A stretch of DNA of 64,000 nucleotides from the NCBI GenBank assembly GCA_017642535.1, contig JAGCOW010000048.1, positions 1-64,000 of the forward strand. The letters run 5' to 3'. Of this stretch, positions 59,234 through 64,000 are shown piece after piece (positions within the stretch are counted from its first letter, which is position 1; every line of letters begins with the position of its first letter). Both the position numbers and the translations under genes were made by a program. The stretch comes from Bacteroidales bacterium. Its GTDB lineage: Bacteria > Bacteroidota > Bacteroidia > Bacteroidales > UBA1715. The notes under the pieces were generated by a model that saw only the letters and a list, made by a program, of their open reading frames with translations, searched no databases and was not told where the DNA came from.

Positions 59234-62050
59234 TTAGTTATCTTTATTTCGAGTTAGTAAAATCGCACCACCAATCAGAACCGCAGCACCTATACCTATT
59301 CCTAAAATAAGTTTTGTATTGTCTTTCGTTGCCGAGTTGTCGGTTTGCTCATTGTTGCCCTGCGTAGCGTCGCCGCCCGAATATCGTTGCGACATATTAG
59401 CAACCGCCGTCGTGACGAGTGCCTTTCCTGTCTCCTTGATGTTCTGAGCCGCTTGGCTGCTTGCTATATTCTTGACTGTATCTTTTGCGTTCGATGTAAA
59501 GTTCTTAACACGTTCCTTCAACGGAGTTTTTTCTCCACTGGCAATCTTCGCTTGTCGGTTTTCCTTGAAATTCTGTATTCTGTTTTTCAAAGGAACTTTC
59601 TCGCCACTTGCTATTTTTGCCTGTCGGTTATCTTTTATTTTTTGTACGGTGTTCTTAACGGCGTTCTTAATCTTGCCGCTTGCAAACACTTTTTTCAAAC
59701 CACCGAGGATTTTTGCCAAAATTCCACCTGCCGAAGCTGCACCGCTCGCTACCGTAGCTTCGGTTACAACTCCAAGACCATTTACAATGTAACCGTTCTC
59801 GATTAGTCCGAGGATTCCCTCTACTGCAACTTCAACCTCTTCACGTGTTTCGCTGTACGTAACATTCGGGTCGTTGCTCGATGTTGCACCTGCCTTTTTC
59901 AATTCGGCTTCGTCTTGGTCGTATTCAGAATCAATTGATTTTTTGTTTTTAAGAGCGGCTGCGGTAAGTTCCTTTACAGACAATTCGTCGCTTCCTTTCC
60001 AAACTTTTTTAGAACCTTTTTCGAGATTTTTTTTCAGCTTCGATTCCTTACCGCCTATTTTGGTAAAACTCTTTACAAGTTTATCGTAAGCATCTTTCGA
60101 CGCTTTATATTGTTCAGAGGAAAGACCGAGTTTCGCCGCATCCGATTCACTCATAGTTCCCGGATACATACGTTCCGCCATTTTGAACATATTGAGCGAA
60201 CAAGCCATAAGGATTATGGCACGTGCCACAAGTGTAACGGGATTGTACTTAACAACAAATTTCACTATCTTCTTTACGGCTTTCTTAACTGCTTGTGCAG
60301 TTTTCTTTGCCGCAGTTGCGACTGCCTTTCCTGTTTTCTTTGCAGCTGTCTTTACAGCATTTCCAGTTTTTTTAGCGGCCGTCTTTATGGCACTGCCTGT
60401 CTTTTTTGCTGCTTTCTTTACTGCATTTCCAACCTTTTTGAAAAATTTCTTTCCAAGAGAATGTTTTTCCGCTTCGGCAATACGTTGTGCAAGTTTCGCC
60501 TTGAGCGTAGTATTTTTAGCAGCTTTCTGCAAAGATGCTTTCATAGCCGAAAGTTTCTTCGTCTTTTTAATACTTGCCTTACGTGCTTTCTTTACTGGCA
60601 ATGATATTTTTGCAACGGCAGCACCAAGACTGTCGGCAAAATTCTCGTATTGCTCGTAATTCATTCCTGTACCGCATAACTTTTCAACGGCATCTGCGTT
60701 GTCCCAGTTGTTGATTGCGTAGCCAAGCAAACCACGAACATTCTCCAATTCGTCGGTGTCTTCAACATACAGTGCTGGATTTTCGTTAACTATTGCAAGC
60801 GTGTTTGCAAGAAGCTGTTTTGTGTCGTCGGTAGAACCGAGACCAACGCCGTTGAGCGTGCGTTTGATTACAGCTTTCTTTACCGCCGCATTGTTATTTA
60901 CAGGTTTTACCATCGGATTGATTTTAGCAGCCGTTGGCAACGATTTTCCACCGTCTTTCTTCGATTTCTTCAATGCTTTGAAAAACGAGCGGATGCGACC
61001 TTGACGCTTCATAGCTCCAAGTCCCTGCATAAAATCATAGTATTCGTCATCGTTCATTCCGTCGCCCGAAAGTTGTGAAATCACAACGTCGAACGCTGGA
61101 GTTCCGAGATTCAACAACGCATATTCCAACGCACCAACCGTAACATCTTCGTTGTTGCGTGTCGCAAACAATTCATCGGAATGACGTTCAACGGCACGTG
61201 TTGTAGATTGTAGGTAGTTTTTAATCGAATCTCCGTCAACTCCGTTCAAGTTTTCGTAGAAATCGAGACCAAGCAAAACCGACTGAACATCGTCGTCGAA
61301 ACCGTTGAGACCGCTCACGGCAGTTGCTACGTTTTGCGTAATAACCTTTGATTGTTTTGTAGCCTTGTCGGTTACAAGCGATTTCTTTGCTTTGCGGCTT
61401 TCCGCAATTTTTTTACGGAGATTGTTTTTTATCTTGTTAAGATACGGATTCGAGTTTACCACCTCGTTGGCATCTTTCGATATGTTTGCGTTGTTGTTAA
61501 GTTTCTTGATATTACGGAAGAAACCTGTCTTGCCTTTCTTTACCTTAATTGCTTTCTTTATTCCTTCTGTGGTTGCAACCGTACCAATTTCCTCGTATTC
61601 ATCATTGTCGATAGGTTCATCAACGCCAACCAAATCAACATCGTCGGCATCGTCGGCAAGATTTACCTTGATTGCACCAAGTCCAATCAATCTTTCTTCC
61701 TCTGCAACCATAGCGTCTAATGCAGCCTCACGGTTTGCCGTGTCCCAATGTTGAAGCACGTAGCCCAACATTTTAGAGAAATCCTGCGGATTTTGGTAGT
61801 CGCGAATCGACTGCGGGTATTTGTCGGCAACAATTTTTGTACGCACCAAATATGAACGGAGTTTTTCGGAATCTTCAACACTTCCGTCGCCTTGGAAACC
61901 TGCAAGGTCGTAGCCGTTAACCAACGTGTCGATATTCTCTATCGTGTCGTTGTCGTATCCACGCAACACATCGGCAACAAGTTGAACCGTGTTGTCGTCA
62001 TTATCAACGCCGTGAAGAAATTCCAATGGTATGCCGTTTAATTCTTTCAT
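59234..62050 (-). CDS. Large protein with three related domains, H1-like repeats and C-terminal TM
   Basis: The 938-residue protein has three similar ~100-residue helical domains (about 1-130, 255-345, 400-480). They share LNG--DD, GYxLxxWDxA or GxALxxLGTPA and GLGA elements and alternate with basic linkers. Residues ~543-590 hold four 11-residue units of AAKKTGxAVKT, like histone H1. A hydrophobic stretch (TLVARAIILMACSLNM) and two RQAKIASGEKxPLK units follow. A C-terminal TM helix (LILGIGIGAAVLIGG) ends at the terminus. It probably binds DNA and the inner side of a membrane, possibly packing the genome. Its start overlaps the transglutaminase gene by 4 bp. Confidence 0.65.
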   Translation of the reverse strand: MKELNGIPLEFLHGVDNDDNTVQLVADVLRGYDNDTIENIDTLVNGYDLAGFQGDGSVEDSEKLRSYLVRTKIVADKYPQSIRDYQNPQDFSKMLGYVLQHWDTANREAALDAMVAEEERLIGLGAIKVNLADDADDVDLVGVDEPIDNDEYEEIGTVATTEGIKKAIKVKKGKTGFFRNIKKLNNNANISKDANEVVNSNPYLNKIKNNLRKKIAESRKAKKSLVTDKATKQSKVITQNVATAVSGLNGFDDDVQSVLLGLDFYENLNGVDGDSIKNYLQSTTRAVERHSDELFATRNNEDVTVGALEYALLNLGTPAFDVVISQLSGDGMNDDEYYDFMQGLGAMKRQGRIRSFFKALKKSKKDGGKSLPTAAKINPMVKPVNNNAAVKKAVIKRTLNGVGLGSTDDTKQLLANTLAIVNENPALYVEDTDELENVRGLLGYAINNWDNADAVEKLCGTGMNYEQYENFADSLGAAVAKISLPVKKARKASIKKTKKLSAMKASLQKAAKNTTLKAKLAQRIAEAEKHSLGKKFFKKVGNAVKKAAKKTGSAIKTAAKKTGNAVKTAAKKTGKAVATAAKKTAQAVKKAVKKIVKFVVKYNPVTLVARAIILMACSLNMFKMAERMYPGTMSESDAAKLGLSSEQYKASKDAYDKLVKSFTKIGGKESKLKKNLEKGSKKVWKGSDELSVKELTAAALKNKKSIDSEYDQDEAELKKAGATSSNDPNVTYSETREEVEVAVEGILGLIENGYIVNGLGVVTEATVASGAASAGGILAKILGGLKKVFASGKIKNAVKNTVQKIKDNRQAKIASGEKVPLKNRIQNFKENRQAKIASGEKTPLKERVKNFTSNAKDTVKNIASSQAAQNIKETGKALVTTAVANMSQRYSGGDATQGNNEQTDNSATKDNTKLILGIGIGAAVLIGGAILLTRNKDN

Positions 62051-63114
62051 AAATCAAGATATTTTGATGTTGTTTTTTCGGTGAAACAAGTGTCGAGAAC
62101 AGGGTCGCACACGTAGTAACCGCCAGTGTATGGGACAATCACATACACGTGCTGGTAGTATGGCTTACCGTTGTATGCCGCAATACGGAACTTGAACGGT
62201 ATGTTAAGATTCGTTAGTATAGACCCAATAAGCGTAGCGTAGCAGTCGCAATCGCCTTTTTGGTCGTAGAGAGTACGCAACGGACGGCGGACTTGTTCTT
62301 TCAGTTTGTTATCGGGAACATATTGGATATGCTCGTACACAAAATCGAAAATCGCCTGTATTGTATCTTTCAGATTGTCACGTTTCAAAGTCTTTGCCAA
62401 TTCCGCTGTGTCGGATGCGTAGTTTGTTGCTACCTTGTGCATAAGTGCCACGGTGTCGTTCACGGTTGCATCGGGAATAACAATCAGACCTTGCTGTTTA
62501 AGTTCCGACTGCGGCGGAATAAGGTGCTGGTACTCTTTGAGTGATTTAAGCGTACGCACCTTGTTCGCCACCAATCCCAAACCCGAAACTGTTTTACCGT
62601 TATTAGGATTTACCTTGTTGGTTTCTCCAAATTTCTCTGTAAATTCATACACAAGTGTATTGTTGATTATGCAAGTAACATCAGCGGTTATTTTCTTTAC
62701 TATCTCGTTGTAGTTTTGAGTAGTAATGAGCGATTGAACCATTGCACCTGCGACTTGGACAAGATTCGAAAGTGGAATAGACACAACAATGTTCGACAAC
62801 GTGCTTTTTGCGTTCTTCTTAATAAGAACCTTTTGCGTATTTGGTTTAAGAGAGCCAACTACTACATTGTTGTACTTTAATATTACATTGGATATTGATA
62901 TTGTTACTTCCTGTTCGGTATTATTCTCGAAATCGAGAGCTACAGGAATATTGAGTGCGGAATTTTTGAAGTTGATTCGTTTTACACCTCCGTCAATACG
63001 TGGAGTAATCATCAATTGCTCTACAAAAGAAACAAGAGACTTGCCTTTGAGTAGCAACCAACCGCCAGCTAATCCAGCTGCCAAAAACAATATTGTTTTA
63101 ATTCCTTTCCCCAT
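62047..63114 (-). CDS. Membrane-anchored transglutaminase-like protein
   Basis: The 355-residue protein has an N-terminal TM helix (TILFLAAGLAGGWLLL). A beta-sandwich of LEA14/WHy type (residues ~35-140, with RINFKNSALNIPVALDFEN) follows, then a transglutaminase-like fold at ~210-355. The catalytic triad is Cys in GDCDC (C289), His in QHVYVI (H322) and Asp in CDPVLD (D337). Such domains act as peptidases, amidases or cross-linkers. In a virus they could act on cell-wall peptides, or on virion proteins. The ATGA overlap with the 938-residue gene suggests a coupled pair. Confidence 0.78.
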   Translation of the reverse strand: MGKGIKTILFLAAGLAGGWLLLKGKSLVSFVEQLMITPRIDGGVKRINFKNSALNIPVALDFENNTEQEVTISISNVILKYNNVVVGSLKPNTQKVLIKKNAKSTLSNIVVSIPLSNLVQVAGAMVQSLITTQNYNEIVKKITADVTCIINNTLVYEFTEKFGETNKVNPNNGKTVSGLGLVANKVRTLKSLKEYQHLIPPQSELKQQGLIVIPDATVNDTVALMHKVATNYASDTAELAKTLKRDNLKDTIQAIFDFVYEHIQYVPDNKLKEQVRRPLRTLYDQKGDCDCYATLIGSILTNLNIPFKFRIAAYNGKPYYQHVYVIVPYTGGYYVCDPVLDTCFTEKTTSKYLDL

Positions 63115-63150
63115 ATCGGGGGCAATGTTACAACTCCCGATTTTGGCGAT

Positions 63151-63220
63151 TTACCTTTTTTTACCTTTTCTTACCTCTTTTTACCTTTTCTTACCTTTTT
63201 GGAACTTTTTTTACCTTTTA
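63151..63220. repeat. Seven phased 10-bp T-tract repeats
   Basis: On the plus strand seven consecutive 10-bp units read TTACCTTTTT or close variants (unit 6 is GGAACTTTTT), with no gap between them. T-tracts repeated once per helical turn give intrinsically curved DNA. It lies in the 110-bp gap between the HNH gene (starting 63572, ending 63225) and the transglutaminase gene (starting 63114), upstream of the structural operon. It may be a promoter or operator region or an origin. Confidence 0.85.
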
Positions 63221-63224
63221 CAAA

Positions 63225-63572
63225 CTAAAGTTTCTCAAAGTAAAATTTTCCACACCATTCATTATGTTTTATTATTCCATATTTCATTGCAAGCCGAGAT
63301 TGAAATGAATCTACGCACGTTCTTTGTAATTGATTGAAAATTCGTTTTCTGAAACCTGCAATATCGTTTGTCCCTTTGTAAAAATTACATTGTCGGCAGG
63401 AAGGATTTAAGTTTTCAACTGAATTATCTATCGGCTTGCCATTTATCATACTTCGGTATTTGGGATTTATGTGGTCTATCTGCATATCCTCAATACGCAA
63501 CTCGCAACCACAATACGCACAATGTCCGTTGTATTTGTCAAATATGGTTTGTCTAACATTCTTGTTTGCCAT
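63225..63572 (-). CDS. HNH endonuclease
   Basis: This 115-residue protein has a zinc-binding HNH fold: CAYCG (Cys pair 1), IDHINPK (the catalytic His), ENLNPSCRQCN (Asn and Cys pair 2). The rest is a helical tail. It could be a homing-type endonuclease or a packaging-associated HNH nuclease found with terminase in many phages. No terminase is seen next to it in the window. It starts after a 61-bp gap from the gene to its right. Confidence 0.82.
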   Translation of the reverse strand: MANKNVRQTIFDKYNGHCAYCGCELRIEDMQIDHINPKYRSMINGKPIDNSVENLNPSCRQCNFYKGTNDIAGFRKRIFNQLQRTCVDSFQSRLAMKYGIIKHNEWCGKFYFEKL

Positions 63573-63633
63573 TGTTCAAATCTTTCGTTCAACAATTCTT
63601 CAATCATTGTGCCTTATGTACCTTCATAACCAA

Positions 63634-64000
63634 TCAAATCAATTTTTCCTCAAAAAGATAACAAATCACATTATATACAGAATCAATAAGTTTTTGTTCA
63701 CAATATCCAATACCATTTTCGTTTTTATCTAAATACCGAACATACCAATAACTTTCATATTTATCTATTTTTAGGCATAGTTTATCAACACCCACTTCGA
63801 TTTCATTTGGTAATAAATCCATCAATGCTGACAAACTCCACGAAGGAATTGATTTTTCTTGCAATTTGGAATCGGTTGGTATAACTGACGGATATTTGGC
63901 AAAACCAAATTTATGCCCAAAGTGTTGGTATTGCATATCTGCCGTATCGGCACTCAATCCAAATTCTAACAACCTATAACTTTGTTCTATAGTTGTACTT
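63634..64000 (-). CDS. Partial phage-type hypothetical gene, 5' end beyond the window
   Basis: The frame is open to the right edge (STTIEQSYRLLEFGLSADTADM at the visible start, read in part), so the start lies outside. The visible ~120 residues include YPSVIPT, PSWSLSALMDLLPNEI and LCLKIDKYESYWYVRY. This series of motifs is common to a hypothetical family in Bacteroidota phages and conjugative elements. Function unknown. Confidence 0.7.
   Translation of the reverse strand, partial: STTIEQSYRLLEFGLSADTADMQYQHFGHKFGFAKYPSVIPTDSKLQEKSIPSWSLSALMDLLPNEIEVGVDKLCLKIDKYESYWYVRYLDKNENGIGYCEQKLIDSVYNVICYLFEEKLI

Larger units (their letters stand above)
36916..64000. mobile_element. Integrated virus-like element (visible part)
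   Basis: From the tRNA-Lys fragment to the window edge every gene lies on the minus strand with near-zero gaps. The content is phage-like: GH24 lysozyme, fibre proteins, DGR, H1-like DNA-binding proteins, adenine methyltransferase, strawberry-notch helicase, RecA-like ATPase and HNH nuclease. I see no terminase, portal, tape measure, head protease, relaxase, type IV coupling protein or integrase. Several gene products carry single membrane segments plus cell-wall modules. The element is a prophage or related virus of uncertain class, incomplete in the window. Confidence 0.8.

Noticed and set aside
60183-60659. Hydrophobic plus-strand frame (FFAAVxTAFPVF repeats)
   Set aside because: This is the complement of the Lys/Ala-rich H1-like tract of the 938-residue protein.

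Overview
The left ~36.4 kb looks like the chromosome of a Bacteroidota bacterium, most likely a gut- or rumen-type Bacteroidales. The evidence is an LpxC-FabZ fusion, type IX secretion (T9SS) C-terminal sorting and gliding-type domains, a PorP/SprF protein, DUF4846, DUF4296 and CCDC81-like HU/SPOR proteins, and many promoter boxes of the Bacteroidota form TAnnTTTG. The host genes are mostly housekeeping. They cover a CAT-anticodon tRNA, proline synthesis (proC), lipid A and fatty acid synthesis (lpxC-fabZ, lpxA, fabI), LPS export (lptB), flavinylation (apbE), purine synthesis (purD), serS, an SDR/aldehyde dehydrogenase pair, tRNA modification (mnmD), aspartokinase, a trpB2-type tryptophan synthase, a secreted GH8 glycanase, and a 2055-residue SprB-like adhesin followed by PorP/SprF.

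The junction lies at about 36.4-37.0 kb. A decayed AlbA_2-family gene end (nonsense codon plus frameshift) is followed by a tRNA-type terminator and a 42-nt 3' fragment of a tRNA-Lys(CTT) gene that starts exactly at the anticodon loop. This is what integration of an element into a tRNA gene leaves behind. The intact tRNA should lie beyond the right edge of the window.

From about 36.9 kb to the end everything is one co-oriented minus-strand block with almost no gaps. Read in the direction of transcription it contains: a partial phage-type gene, an HNH nuclease, a 70-bp array of 10-bp phased T-tract repeats, a membrane-anchored transglutaminase-like protein, a 938-residue protein with three related domains and histone-H1-like repeats, several small membrane or basic proteins, a 196-residue candidate coat protein with its own terminator, a set of beta-rich small structural proteins, coiled-coil and fibre proteins, a diversity-generating retroelement (DGR), a GH24 lysozyme, an H1-like basic protein, an adenine methyltransferase, a giant strawberry-notch-type helicase and a RecA-like ATPase. 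No terminase, portal, tape measure or integrase is recognisable in the visible 27 kb. I therefore call it a virus-like integrated element of uncertain class, possibly a prophage and possibly tailless or membrane-containing. It extends beyond the window.

The most exciting object is the DGR. Its template repeat (48673-48757) and variable repeat (50631-50718) differ only at template adenines plus one extra AAC-derived codon, and the reverse transcriptase carries the GxxxSQ motif typical of DGR enzymes. The diversified segment sits at residues 108-137 of a 628-residue beta-helix-like protein. It is not in a C-terminal C-type-lectin domain, so the scaffold being diversified appears unusual.
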